From: a virus
Strand: one strand, 5' to 3'
IMG/VR virus record: IMGVR_UViG_3300025652_000218
Span: 1 to 36,833 of that record
Length of the DNA stretch: 36,833 nucleotides
The position numbers and the translations under genes were made by a program. The notes beneath the pieces are model-generated. The model ran no database searches and had not been told where the DNA came from. It saw only the letters and a program-made list of their open reading frames with translations. Positions 25,980 through 32,764 of this stretch are shown one piece after another (position 1 is the stretch's first letter; each line of letters starts with the position of its first letter).

Positions 25980-27157
25980 ACTAGTTCCCCGATTAAGTTC
26001 CACTCATCAGTTCCTATCTTTAATAAACTTGCTCCACAATTTCTTCTCCCCATTTCGACTAAACCGTCAACACTATTTAACTGTGTCCCTGTAGTAGGGT
26101 CAAAAGTAATAGTTTCAGCTTTCTTTGTGAAAAATATCTGAGTCCCTATAGGAAACGCAACACTTGAGTTTAAAGGTATCTCAATAATAAGGTCATCGTT
26201 ATTTTCTATATTAGTGTCCCTATCGGAAAGTATTAAAGAATGAGTTCCAGAGTAAACTGATGTCTGTATTAAAGTTGTATTATCTAAAGCCGTATTCAAA
26301 TCAGTTTGACTTGATAGCGTTCCTGTAATACTCCCCCAGGTAGTAGCACTTAAGGTTATCCAATCTGTTCCTGTTGCAGTTGAACTTAGTACTTGTCCTG
26401 TAGTTCCACTTTGGTTATTAGAATCAATAAAAGCTCCTGTTACTCTAGCGTTTCCTTCAACGTGTAATTTCTCTGTTGGAACAACTATCCCTAACCCTAA
26501 TCTTAAATTAGGCTCATCTACGAACACTGTATTAGATACTAATGTATTACCATCTCCAACCCAAATTCTTCCCGTAGGAAGGTTAGGAACATCATTAGCC
26601 CTCATTATAGATGACACCGTAATAGAACCTGAAGTTCCTGTTGATACCTTACCAACAAGTCCCATGTTTTGAATAGCGTTACCTTCTCCTGTAGGTTTAG
26701 TTAACGTAAGTCCTCCTCCTGATTTTAGATATACAGTATCTCCTGTAGTTGGAACAACTCCATCAATAGGAGATGTTATAATATTTGTTAACGCTCCAGT
26801 GATTACCACAAAGCCAATATCATTGTTTCCTAATGTAGTTTTAAGTAATCCAATAGCTGGATAATTACCTGCACTTATTAAAGCATTTGCAGGAGCTACC
26901 TCTATTGTGGCTGTTGCACCAACAGTACCTATTTGATATACAGGTGTGCCTACTGTTATAGTTCCGCCTGAAGTGTTTTTACACGCTATTTCTACAAGTG
27001 TTGAAGCTCCTGATACTACATCAGACCACTGACTTACACTACCTGTAGATGTTAATATTTGACCTATAGTTCCTGCAGAATTATTCGAGTCAATAAAGGC
27101 TTGACTTGCTTTTATATTTCCATCAACATCTATCGAATCCTTAAATTCTATTGGCAT
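25976..27157 (-). CDS. Tail fibre protein with repeated FIDSNN modules, 393 aa
   Basis: A low-Cys, Thr/Ser/Gly/Val-rich fibre-like protein. Two related modules are visible, FIDSNNSAGTIGQILTSTG (residue ~21) and FIDSNNQSGTTGQVLSST (residue ~241). Before the second lies LGLGIVVPTEKLHVEGNARVTG, a recurrent pattern in phage fibres of Bacteroidota. The middle is a beta-rich region with many glycines (GGTITVGTPVYQIGTVGATATIEVAPANALISAG). The C-terminus (NSVDGLVEMGRRNCGASLLKIG...WNLIGELV) resembles a compact capping domain. It is followed by the lectin gene (ATGA overlap), so together they may form the host-contact unit. Confidence 0.65.
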   Translation of the reverse strand: MPIEFKDSIDVDGNIKASQAFIDSNNSAGTIGQILTSTGSVSQWSDVVSGASTLVEIACKNTSGGTITVGTPVYQIGTVGATATIEVAPANALISAGNYPAIGLLKTTLGNNDIGFVVITGALTNIITSPIDGVVPTTGDTVYLKSGGGLTLTKPTGEGNAIQNMGLVGKVSTGTSGSITVSSIMRANDVPNLPTGRIWVGDGNTLVSNTVFVDEPNLRLGLGIVVPTEKLHVEGNARVTGAFIDSNNQSGTTGQVLSSTATGTDWITLSATTWGSITGTLSSQTDLNTALDNTTLIQTSVYSGTHSLILSDRDTNIENNDDLIIEIPLNSSVAFPIGTQIFFTKKAETITFDPTTGTQLNSVDGLVEMGRRNCGASLLKIGTDEWNLIGELV

Positions 27158-27158
27158 A

Positions 27159-28055
27159 TTATCCTATTTTAGTTATTACTACCCTAACTGCTGCTGTAGC
27201 AAGAGCAACCGTAGTTGCCAGAGTGATTGTATTAGTTGTAGTTCTTTCAACACTTAAAAATACTGTTTCAAATGTTGTTGTATTGTAACACTGAACAGAC
27301 ACGTCTCTAGTAGCTAAATTATGAGTAACAACGTATGAAGTTAAAGTACCATTTCCTATATTAGCAGCAAACTCCCTTGTTGCAACCTCAGTATCAACAG
27401 CAGTAGCAAAATCAGTAATCTGTGATGCCGTTATAGCTATAGTCGTACTAGAAGCAGCAGTTATAAGTCCCTTTCCATTCACAGTGAAAGTTCCTACGGA
27501 TGATGCAGTTCCAAAAGAACCTACATTAGCATTAACGGTTGCTAGCGTGCTTGACAACACAACATTCGCAGTTCCATCAAATGAAACGGTAGGTGCTGTC
27601 ATATCTCCAGATATAGAGAAGTCTCTAGCTGTAGCTAAGGCAGTTGCCGTGCTTATATTTCCTGTTATAGAACCAGTTACAGTTAATCCTCCTGTTATTG
27701 TAACAGTACTCCCGTTATCAACTATAGAAGAGTCAACAAATTGAGTTCCTGTATTATCCCACTTTAATATGGCATTGTTTGTAAACGCAGAAGCATTTTT
27801 CAAGCTTATAGTTCCTGATGTACTTATAGGGCCTCCAGTTAACCCCTCTCCTGTCGCTACAGAAGTTACAGTTCCTGACGAACTTCCTATAGCTACCCAA
27901 TTAGCACCGTCATAGTATTTAAGAGCTGTTGAGGCTGTATTAAAAATAAGCTGCCCTTGACCTGATACTACAGGGTCTGATGCTAGGTTTTGAATTTTTA
28001 CGTTCTGTATTTCATTATTCTCTAGCGAAATATTGTTTAGATACTTTATTGCCAT
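27159..28055 (-). CDS. Tail fibre protein, 298 aa
   Basis: Starts MAIKYLNNISLENNEIQNVKIQNLASDP, followed by a segment GQLIFNTASTALKYYDGANWVAIG typical of fibres that begin with a short baseplate/neck-binding motif. The middle is Thr/Ser/Gly/Ala-rich repetitive beta sequence (e.g. TGGLTVTGSITGNISTATALATA). The C-terminal ~60 residues (TSYVVTHNLATRDVSVQCYNTTTFETVFLSVERTTTN...) resemble the C-terminal end of the 238-residue neighbour (both have a V/I-x-H-x-L...VSV core), a common phage tail-fibre C-terminal domain. It ends 1 base before the next fibre gene. Confidence 0.65.
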   Translation of the reverse strand: MAIKYLNNISLENNEIQNVKIQNLASDPVVSGQGQLIFNTASTALKYYDGANWVAIGSSSGTVTSVATGEGLTGGPISTSGTISLKNASAFTNNAILKWDNTGTQFVDSSIVDNGSTVTITGGLTVTGSITGNISTATALATARDFSISGDMTAPTVSFDGTANVVLSSTLATVNANVGSFGTASSVGTFTVNGKGLITAASSTTIAITASQITDFATAVDTEVATREFAANIGNGTLTSYVVTHNLATRDVSVQCYNTTTFETVFLSVERTTTNTITLATTVALATAAVRVVITKIG

Positions 28056-28059
28056 TGTT

Positions 28060-28776
28060 TTAGTTTAAAAATGCCTCTCCTGCAAAGGCTGAAGAGAATG
28101 TTATTGTTATTTGTGATAAGTTTATGTATTGTACCTGTCCAAACACCTCAGTTCCTGCTGAATCTACAACAGACACAGAAGGGAATTTGCTTAATGTGTG
28201 GTTTATAATCCAAGTATTAGAAGCTACGGTTTGAGTAAACACAAAATTTTTATCTCCAGTTGCTCCATAAGAAAGTATTGATATAATATAGTTTGAGTTA
28301 GCTACTAAATCTCCGTTTCCTGTCGCGTAGGTTAATCCTATATCATAAAATGTTGGCTCTAATATATTTTGAACAGATGAATCCCACTTGAATATTCCAA
28401 AAGTAGAAATGTCATCACCTCTAGAAATCATTACGGTAGCACCTATCAGTGGATTAGTATAAAAAGAACTTATATCTGGAGAACTTCCTAACAACCTTTC
28501 ACTTAACATAAATGTCGATACAGAGCTAAAAGGAACTGATGCTCCTAATGAAATATCAAAAGATATTGTTCCTGAATCTCTACTATCTAAAGCGGTTTTA
28601 TTTTGAAACTTATAATGTAAATCAGGATTGTCAATACGATTCTGATTGTTCAGAAAGTTAGCTACTTTTTGAGCTGTAAAGTTTTTTGTAGAATCATTAG
28701 ACTGAGAATCTGTTCCGATCCATCTGTCAGACCCCACAACTTCTGCGTCATTCGTATATTGACTTATTTTACCCAT
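28060..28776 (-). CDS. Tail protein with MGKIS-type N-terminal module, 238 aa
   Basis: N-terminal module MGKISQYTNDAEVVGSDRWIGTD...TKNFT matches the start of the 199-residue protein at 24347-24946. The middle (residues ~55-165) is a beta-rich domain. The C-terminus (NTWIINHTLSKFPSVSVVDSAGTEV...ITITFSSAFAGEAFLN) is a tail-fibre end domain similar to that of the adjacent 298-residue protein. It heads the fibre cluster from its own -7 element. Likely an adaptor or short fibre. Confidence 0.6.
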   Translation of the reverse strand: MGKISQYTNDAEVVGSDRWIGTDSQSNDSTKNFTAQKVANFLNNQNRIDNPDLHYKFQNKTALDSRDSGTISFDISLGASVPFSSVSTFMLSERLLGSSPDISSFYTNPLIGATVMISRGDDISTFGIFKWDSSVQNILEPTFYDIGLTYATGNGDLVANSNYIISILSYGATGDKNFVFTQTVASNTWIINHTLSKFPSVSVVDSAGTEVFGQVQYINLSQITITFSSAFAGEAFLN

Positions 28777-28794
28777 AGTAATTTCTTTGAATTA

Positions 28795-28802
28795 CAAAGG
28801 TA
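28795..28802 (-). promoter_or_regulatory. TAnnTTTG -7 element heading the fibre cluster
   Basis: Minus strand TACCTTTG, 18 bases before the ATG at 28776, in the 48-base gap after the spanin gene. No TTTG at the -33 position. Confidence 0.45.
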
Positions 28803-28824
28803 CATATTTTTTAATAAAGATTTT

Positions 28825-29232
28825 TTATGTATAGAATATAATCCTCACAATAAATACAAGAGCTAAAATTGAAACTATTGCTATAAATACAAAATTCCAT
28901 TTAAAGACTTTTTCCTTGTAGTACTTAACTGGGATATTTCTTACAATTACTTTCTCAATGAATATCGTGTCGCATTCACCATTAATATATATCGAATCCC
29001 TGAATCTAAGAACCCTCACGGAAAGATTGTCCTTGTTTAGTGTAATAGTATCGGTTAAGTATTTTTCATGCACCACAGTGTCTGAAATGACTTTATACGT
29101 GTTTAGCTTAATCGTATCAATTAATTGAATACTGTCCACCGTGTGAACGTAAGGAAATTTTTTAACTATTCGAGTATGCCTTTGAATAGGGCTGCAAGAA
29201 AAAAAAATAAATATTATTAATAAGTATTTCAT
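28825..29232 (-). CDS. Unimolecular spanin (u-spanin) candidate, 135 aa
   Basis: I chose the ATG at 29232 (MKYLLIIFIFFSCSPIQRH), not the upstream in-frame ATG, because it gives a short lipoprotein signal with a lipobox Cys at residue 13. The body (residues ~20-105) is periplasmic-looking, beta-strand rich (IQLIDTIKLNTYKVISDTVV...). The last ~25 residues (WNFVFIAIVSILALVFIVRIIF) are a transmembrane helix. A lipid anchor in the outer membrane plus an inner-membrane helix in one polypeptide is the defining layout of u-spanins such as T1 gp11 (similar length), which fuse the membranes at lysis. It directly follows the M15 endolysin gene (4-base gap). Confidence 0.65.
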   Translation of the reverse strand: MKYLLIIFIFFSCSPIQRHTRIVKKFPYVHTVDSIQLIDTIKLNTYKVISDTVVHEKYLTDTITLNKDNLSVRVLRFRDSIYINGECDTIFIEKVIVRNIPVKYYKEKVFKWNFVFIAIVSILALVFIVRIIFYT

Positions 29233-29236
29233 AATT

Positions 29237-29632
29237 TTAAAAATTAAATAAACTCGAATTATCCCACATTGCTTTTTTCCCTCTAATATCGTAGTGAACA
29301 AATCCATTGTATAAACCAACCCCTCCCTCAGTCATTTTGCCTTGTTTAATGAGTTTTAAGATAGTTCTGGCTAATTTCTTTGGCGTAATATTTTTAGATG
29401 TAATATCGCTTGCAGAAGCTGTTAAATGTTGACTGTATTTAGCACCTCCAATTTTCTTATTGTAAGCTGTGTGTCTGTAAGATGAATTAATATGAATCGG
29501 CTGACCAATGAAATCTCTTAGTGCTTGTAAATTATTCGCTAACTCTTGAACATTATCCATAAACTTCTCAGGAACAGGTGTTCCGTCATTACAACTAAAC
29601 TCGTGTAGGTAAAAGTTTTTGGTTAATTGCAT
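29237..29632 (-). CDS. Peptidase M15-type endolysin, 131 aa
   Basis: Compact M15 (D-Ala-D-Ala carboxypeptidase-like) zinc peptidase. The zinc set is visible as H69 in SQHLTASASDI, D76 and H113 in GFVHYDIRG. The N-terminal MQLTKNFYLHEFSCNDGTPVP and the NSSYRHTAYNKKIGG segment are typical of phage M15A endolysins that cut the peptide cross-links of peptidoglycan. It has no signal peptide and would need a holin, for which the upstream small membrane proteins are candidates. It is the second last gene of the lysis cassette, followed by the u-spanin. Confidence 0.85.
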   Translation of the reverse strand: MQLTKNFYLHEFSCNDGTPVPEKFMDNVQELANNLQALRDFIGQPIHINSSYRHTAYNKKIGGAKYSQHLTASASDITSKNITPKKLARTILKLIKQGKMTEGGVGLYNGFVHYDIRGKKAMWDNSSLFNF

Positions 29633-29965
29633 TTAAGAATGATTTCTTTTATATGTATCAAATTGCTTTTTTAAAGAATTGTATTTAGCCTTCCAACTTT
29701 TTACCTCTTCTTTTAAATTTCTGCTCTCTTCTTTTACAATTTTTAACTCTTCACGAACATAATTTAGTTCAAACTTTAACTCTGTATATCTTTCCTTTTG
29801 GTCAACTACAAATTCGTTATAAGCATTCTGCATAGAACCCAAAGCGTCAGTATCTGCTTGTTTCTCGTTAATGCTTTTCATCTTTAAACCCCCGAAATAA
29901 GCACCAACACCACCTAAAGCAATTATAACGTTATCCCAATTAGTCTTCAAAAATTCTAATATCAT
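29633..29965 (-). CDS. Membrane-anchored coiled-coil protein (holin or lysis accessory), 110 aa
   Basis: Residues ~10-28 (WDNVIIALGGVGAYFGGLK) form a Gly-rich hydrophobic segment, and residues ~55-105 are a long charged coiled coil (ELKFELNYVREELKIVKEESRNLKEEVKSWKAKYNSLKKQF). One N-terminal TM and a coiled-coil tail is the layout of a class III/pinholin-like protein or of an inner-membrane spanin. As the downstream lipoprotein looks like a complete u-spanin, holin or holin regulator is the more likely role. It sits directly before the endolysin; its start overlaps the preceding gene by 4 bases (ATGA). Confidence 0.55.
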   Translation of the reverse strand: MILEFLKTNWDNVIIALGGVGAYFGGLKMKSINEKQADTDALGSMQNAYNEFVVDQKERYTELKFELNYVREELKIVKEESRNLKEEVKSWKAKYNSLKKQFDTYKRNHS

Positions 29966-30360
29966 TTCACTTCTTTTTTTTCTTCAAACATAAATATTGA
30001 GTTTAAGCAATGACCACCTTTAGACCAGTGTTTGATATCGATTATATATAAAATTATTACCACTAACCATCCGAAACCAGATAAAGTCTTATCTCTTTGA
30101 TTTTTACCTAAAGCACTTGAGATAGTCTCCCCTTTATATCCGAAGCTGTACCCTCCAAATCTACGGAATACAACATTCCATAAACTCCTAAAGTGAAAGT
30201 TCATTAATATATCCAACTCCAAGGCGTTGTTAAACCAAAACGTATTCATTGCTTTTAAAAATCCGAATACTTTAATGTTCTTATACATCACAACAATAAA
30301 ATTAATTATTGCAGTAGGTATAAGAAGTAAGTAAGCTATTATTGATAATATAAACCCCAT
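29962..30360 (-). CDS. Two-TM membrane protein of the lysis cassette, 132 aa
   Basis: Residues ~3-27 (FILSIIAYLLLIPTAIINFIVVMY) and ~95-111 (GFGWLVVIILYIIDIKHW) are membrane segments. Between them is a soluble part with several aromatic residues and FRRFGGYSFGYKGETISSALG. The end is short and charged (EEKKEVK). It could be the holin or a membrane accessory; I associate such proteins with Bacteroidota phage lysis clusters but cannot name a family. It shares one base with the preceding stop (TAATG). Confidence 0.5.
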   Translation of the reverse strand: MGFILSIIAYLLLIPTAIINFIVVMYKNIKVFGFLKAMNTFWFNNALELDILMNFHFRSLWNVVFRRFGGYSFGYKGETISSALGKNQRDKTLSGFGWLVVIILYIIDIKHWSKGGHCLNSIFMFEEKKEVK

Positions 30361-30746
30361 TATAGACCTTCTTTGGTCTCAATGTAAGCAATAGCTGGAA
30401 TAAGTAAGATGTCACCAACAGTCTTGTACCAGTCAGATACAACTAAGTTTTCATCAGTTACCTTAACGTAACTACCAGGTATCTCTAAAATCGGGTCTTC
30501 TAAGCTATACTCAACAGTTCCAATCTCTGGAACGTCTTTAAATCTAACTTTTTTTGTGTTGTAACTTACATCACTAAATACATTACCTTTTGAATCTAAT
30601 CTCTCAACGAAATATTCAACAGTAAAAGAATCAGTCATAGGCTCAATTAATATTGATTTTATAACTCCCCTTCTATTGTCAGTGCTTATTTTAGTTTTTT
30701 TCAAAACAATGCCTGTCGCAGCACTGCTTAACTCTTTATATTTCAT
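30360..30746 (-). CDS. Unknown soluble protein, 128 aa
   Basis: Beta-rich small protein with no membrane segment, signal or catalytic motif. Visible features are a basic N-terminus with KKTKISTDNRRG, a beta-strand core (ILIEPMTDSFTVEYFVERLDSKGNVFSD, RFKDVPEIGTVEYSLEDPILEIPGSYVKV) and SDWYKTVGDILLIPAIAYIETKEGL at the end. It resembles small phage tail accessory proteins in composition only. It stands between a small structural gene and the lysis genes and ends by sharing one base with the next start. Confidence 0.6.
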   Translation of the reverse strand: MKYKELSSAATGIVLKKTKISTDNRRGVIKSILIEPMTDSFTVEYFVERLDSKGNVFSDVSYNTKKVRFKDVPEIGTVEYSLEDPILEIPGSYVKVTDENLVVSDWYKTVGDILLIPAIAYIETKEGL

Positions 30747-30845
30747 AAGTTATATATTTTCAATGAAAACGTAGTTAATTACCACATCATCAATTAGTAA
30801 GGTTGTTGTTTGTGTGTACATGCTATATAGCTATTATTATTCCTA

Positions 30846-31112
30846 TTACCATAATGCTAGGATATTAGATGCACCAGTTCCTGTAGCAAATACTCTAACA
30901 ACTTGAACTGGTAGAAAAGTTCCATTCGCAATATTTACGAAAGTAATATCGTCTCCTGCTGCAGTCCTAACCTTTAAAGTTCCTCCTGTTCCAACGTATA
31001 ATACGTTTCCGTTGTTTCCTAATCCACTTGCATTAGCAGGATTAGGTATATCTGTTGTGTCGTTAGGAACAACTGCTGCTGCCCTTGATGCTTGTAATTT
31101 TTGATATGCCAT
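30846..31112 (-). CDS. Small structural protein, 88 aa
   Basis: Starts MAYQKLQASRAAAVVPNDTTDIPN and ends FLPVQVVRVFATGTGASNILALW, a pattern I associate with a small conserved virion protein in phages of Bacteroidota and others, rich in Gly/Ala/Thr with short beta strands (GNVLYVGTGGTLKVRTAAGDDITFVNIANG). No catalytic motif. Likely a head or neck decoration protein. The 99-base gap before the next gene contains a 10-base perfect palindrome GCTATATAGC (30822-30831) and a possible 23-codon ORF (30750-30821) that I do not call. Confidence 0.6.
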   Translation of the reverse strand: MAYQKLQASRAAAVVPNDTTDIPNPANASGLGNNGNVLYVGTGGTLKVRTAAGDDITFVNIANGTFLPVQVVRVFATGTGASNILALW

Positions 31113-31116
31113 TATT

Positions 31117-31272
31117 TTATTTTTTATATGGGAAAGCCCTGTTTAATGTATCTTGTCTTTTGTTGCATCCGCAGTCCTTACCTACTGTCTTGGAAACCTT
31201 ATCCACAACCTTTTTTATTCCTGTTGCTTTTGTTATCTTAGCAACCGTGTCTCCTAATCCTTTTGATTTCAT
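31117..31272 (-). CDS. Small basic protein with CGC motif, 51 aa
   Basis: ATG at 31272, TAA at 31117-31119. MKSKGLGDTVAKITKATGIKK, then KDCGCNKRQDTLNRAFPYKK. The Lys-rich helix followed by CGC-x-K-R and NRAFPY is something I associate with a widespread small phage protein of unknown role. It stands 4 bases before the 88-residue gene and has a -7 element 12 bases before its ATG. It may bind DNA or a metal. Confidence 0.65.
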   Translation of the reverse strand: MKSKGLGDTVAKITKATGIKKVVDKVSKTVGKDCGCNKRQDTLNRAFPYKK

Positions 31273-31284
31273 ATTACTTTTTTA

Positions 31285-31292
31285 CAAATATA
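31285..31292 (-). promoter_or_regulatory. TAnnTTTG -7 element before the 51-aa gene
   Basis: Minus strand TATATTTG, 12 bases before the ATG at 31272. No -33 match about 19 bases upstream. Confidence 0.4.
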
Positions 31293-31298
31293 CTAATA

Positions 31299-31553
31299 TT
31301 ATTTTTTAGATTTTGCTCCTGAGCATTTCCACCTTTTACGAGACAAGTTGTTTGGGGTGTTAGGATTGTTTTGTTTTTTCTTAGACAACCTCTTCTTTAT
31401 ACCCAAGCTTCTTGCACAATAACTGTCGCCCTTAGATGTCCCTGGTTTAACCCTCGGCCCTCCACCTTTTGCATTACCTGCCTGTCCGTAGCTAACCTTT
31501 TTACCTGACTTAGTTACCTTTACTTTTGCTTTACCTGCTCTTGGCTTTACCAT
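31299..31553 (-). CDS. Small basic two-Cys protein, 84 aa
   Basis: Very basic (Lys/Arg/Ser/Asn) with Gly-rich start MVKPRAGKAKVKVTKSGKKVSYGQAG, then SYCARSLGIKKRLSKKKQNNPNTPNNLSRKRWKCSGAKSKK. The two cysteines flank a conserved-looking core that I associate with a small virion protein in large tailed phages. Nucleic-acid binding is likely from charge; the role in the virion or packaging is not known. The next gene's stop is 3 bases from its ATG, so translation is tightly linked. Confidence 0.6.
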   Translation of the reverse strand: MVKPRAGKAKVKVTKSGKKVSYGQAGNAKGGGPRVKPGTSKGDSYCARSLGIKKRLSKKKQNNPNTPNNLSRKRWKCSGAKSKK

Positions 31554-31556
31554 AAT

Positions 31557-31724
31557 CTACTTCTTTTTTTTCATAGACATCTCTATCATATCACCCATCA
31601 TATCACCTTTCATTACACCTCGAGCAATCATGGAAACCTTCTTAGATTCTTTTCTTTCTTTCTTGGCTTGAACCGCCATCTGAATAGCTGTCATCCCATT
31701 TGGTATTCTTACTTTCTTATCCAT
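31557..31724 (-). CDS. Small Met/Lys-rich protein, 55 aa
   Basis: ATG at 31724, TAG at 31557-31559. MDKKVRIPNGMTAIQMAVQAKKERKESKK, then SMIARGVMKGDMMGDMIEMSMKKKK. It fills the space between its neighbours exactly (2 and 3 bases). The sequence is amphipathic, basic and Met-rich. No family recognised. Confidence 0.6.
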   Translation of the reverse strand: MDKKVRIPNGMTAIQMAVQAKKERKESKKVSMIARGVMKGDMMGDMIEMSMKKKK

Positions 31725-31726
31725 AG

Positions 31727-32011
31727 TTATTTTTTTTTCTTTTTACCTCTAGCTTTTTTATCTCCCTTGGTATCGTTAGTATCACCCCTGTTTTTACTCT
31801 GAGGTCTTAAGGTTACCTTTCCGTTACTCTTGTGAGAAACATCCTTCTTATCGCCATTACCATAAGTTCCCATCTTCCTGTTTAACTTAACAAGCTCAGA
31901 TCTCCTCTTTATTTCACTAGGTCTTTTGTTGTATTTCTTTTGATACGCGTTCTTTTTCTTCCTTGCTTCAGGATTATCTTTATAATATTGTGCTGTTCTT
32001 CCTAATGCCAT
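31727..32011 (-). CDS. Small very basic virion-associated protein, 94 aa
   Basis: MALGRTAQYYKDNPEARKKKNAYQKKYN, then KRPSEIKRRSELVKLNRKMGTYGNGDKKDVSHKSNGK and a Lys-rich tail. I associate the opening RTAQYYKDNPEARKKKNAYQKKYN and the core TYGNGD..DVSH with a small conserved protein of large tailed phages, possibly packaged with DNA. DNA binding is likely from charge. It has a -7 element 24 bases before its ATG and faces the forward gene across a 47-base divergent gap. Confidence 0.65.
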   Translation of the reverse strand: MALGRTAQYYKDNPEARKKKNAYQKKYNKRPSEIKRRSELVKLNRKMGTYGNGDKKDVSHKSNGKVTLRPQSKNRGDTNDTKGDKKARGKKKKK

Positions 32012-32023
32012 TTAAAATGTTTG

Positions 32024-32031
32024 TATCTTTG
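32024..32031 (+). promoter_or_regulatory. TAnnTTTG -7 element for the forward winged-helix gene
   Basis: Plus strand TATCTTTG, 27 bases before the ATG at 32059. No TTTG at the expected -33 position. It lies 4 bases from a minus-strand -7 element, so divergent use is likely. Confidence 0.4.
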
Positions 32032-32035
32032 ATTG

Positions 32036-32043
32036 CAAAGTTA
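32036..32043 (-). promoter_or_regulatory. TAnnTTTG -7 element before the 94-aa gene
   Basis: Minus strand TAACTTTG, 24 bases before the ATG at 32011. A TTTG is present upstream only at a 26-base spacing, too long for the consensus. Confidence 0.4.
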
Positions 32044-32058
32044 CAAAAATAAAATTTA

Positions 32059-32514
32059 ATGATAGATTACAAAGATAGGCCTGAAGAATACGACTATTTA
32101 AAATACTACACAGTAGTACACAGGTATTTTAGGAAAAAATATGAACTAACGAGAGAAGAACTAGATTTAATTCTTTTTCTTATGTCAGAACGTATTTTTA
32201 ACAAGAGAAAATTCCAAGAATTTAACGAATTACTGATGTGGGACAGGAAAAGATTCGATAATATGCTGGATAACGGATGGATATCCATATTTAGAGCCCC
32301 GAGTGACGGAATAAGTGCAAGATACGAGCTGTCTTATAAGGCTAGACGAATGGTGCGTCAGCTATATAAAACTATTATAAACAAAGAAATCCCTCAGTTG
32401 CCTGAGAGAAATCCAATGTTTAAAAAAGAAGTAGGTTTTTCAGATAAGGTTTACAGAAACTTTATTAAAAAAATGAATAAAGAGACTAAAACAATCCGTA
32501 GGAAGTCTAAATAA
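32059..32514 (+). CDS. Winged-helix (MarR-like) DNA-binding protein candidate, 151 aa
   Basis: The only forward gene inside the leftward virion region. The protein is helical with a wHTH-like order: YLKYYTVVHRYFRKKYELTREELDLILFLMSERIFNKRKFQEFNELL (helices), then WDRKRFDNMLDNGWISIFR (recognition helix and wing, with a loop APSDGISARYELSYKARRMVRQLYKTI). I recall such proteins in marine Bacteroidota phages labelled helix-turn-helix. It converges on groES, overlapping its stop by 8 bases (32507-32514). A regulator of virion or chaperonin genes is plausible; not shown. Confidence 0.55.
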   Translation: MIDYKDRPEEYDYLKYYTVVHRYFRKKYELTREELDLILFLMSERIFNKRKFQEFNELLMWDRKRFDNMLDNGWISIFRAPSDGISARYELSYKARRMVRQLYKTIINKEIPQLPERNPMFKKEVGFSDKVYRNFIKKMNKETKTIRRKSK

Positions 32515-32764
32515 CTACCACCACATTCCCCTCCTGTATGATAGTATACGATTCATCGTTTATCATCATCGTGAACCCAGAGTTTTTATCGTAATATATA
32601 ACATCTTCTGATTTTATTACGTTAACATCTGATCCAGGTTCAATAACCCTACCTTTTTTATACCTCATCGCAGATACATCATCCGCAGATAACAACAATC
32701 CAGAGGAGGTTTCTATTTCCTCCTCTATAGTTTTTATTACAATATACTTTCCTATTGGTTTCAT
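32507..32764 (-). CDS. groES: GroES co-chaperonin, short roofless type, 85 aa
   Basis: I take the ATG at 32764 (MKPIGKYIVIKTIEEE), matching the GroES start; the frame extends 13 codons upstream to another start. Residues ~16-33 look like the mobile loop, with hydrophobic LLL at 23-25 in place of E. coli IVL. The second half (SEDVIYYDKNSGFTMMINDESYTIIQEGNVVVVI) follows GroES well. Between G44 and I50 only about five residues remain where E. coli has the roof hairpin, so the dome roof is missing, as in T4 gp31. Overlaps the preceding gene by 4 bases (ATGA) and the forward gene by 8. It would cap the phage GroEL ring. Confidence 0.75.
   Translation of the reverse strand: MKPIGKYIVIKTIEEEIETSSGLLLSADDVSAMRYKKGRVIEPGSDVNVIKSEDVIYYDKNSGFTMMINDESYTIIQEGNVVVVI

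Noticed and set aside
30750-30821. Possible 23-codon leftward ORF
   Set aside because: Fits the gap, but it is too short and has no supporting motif or leader; left uncalled.
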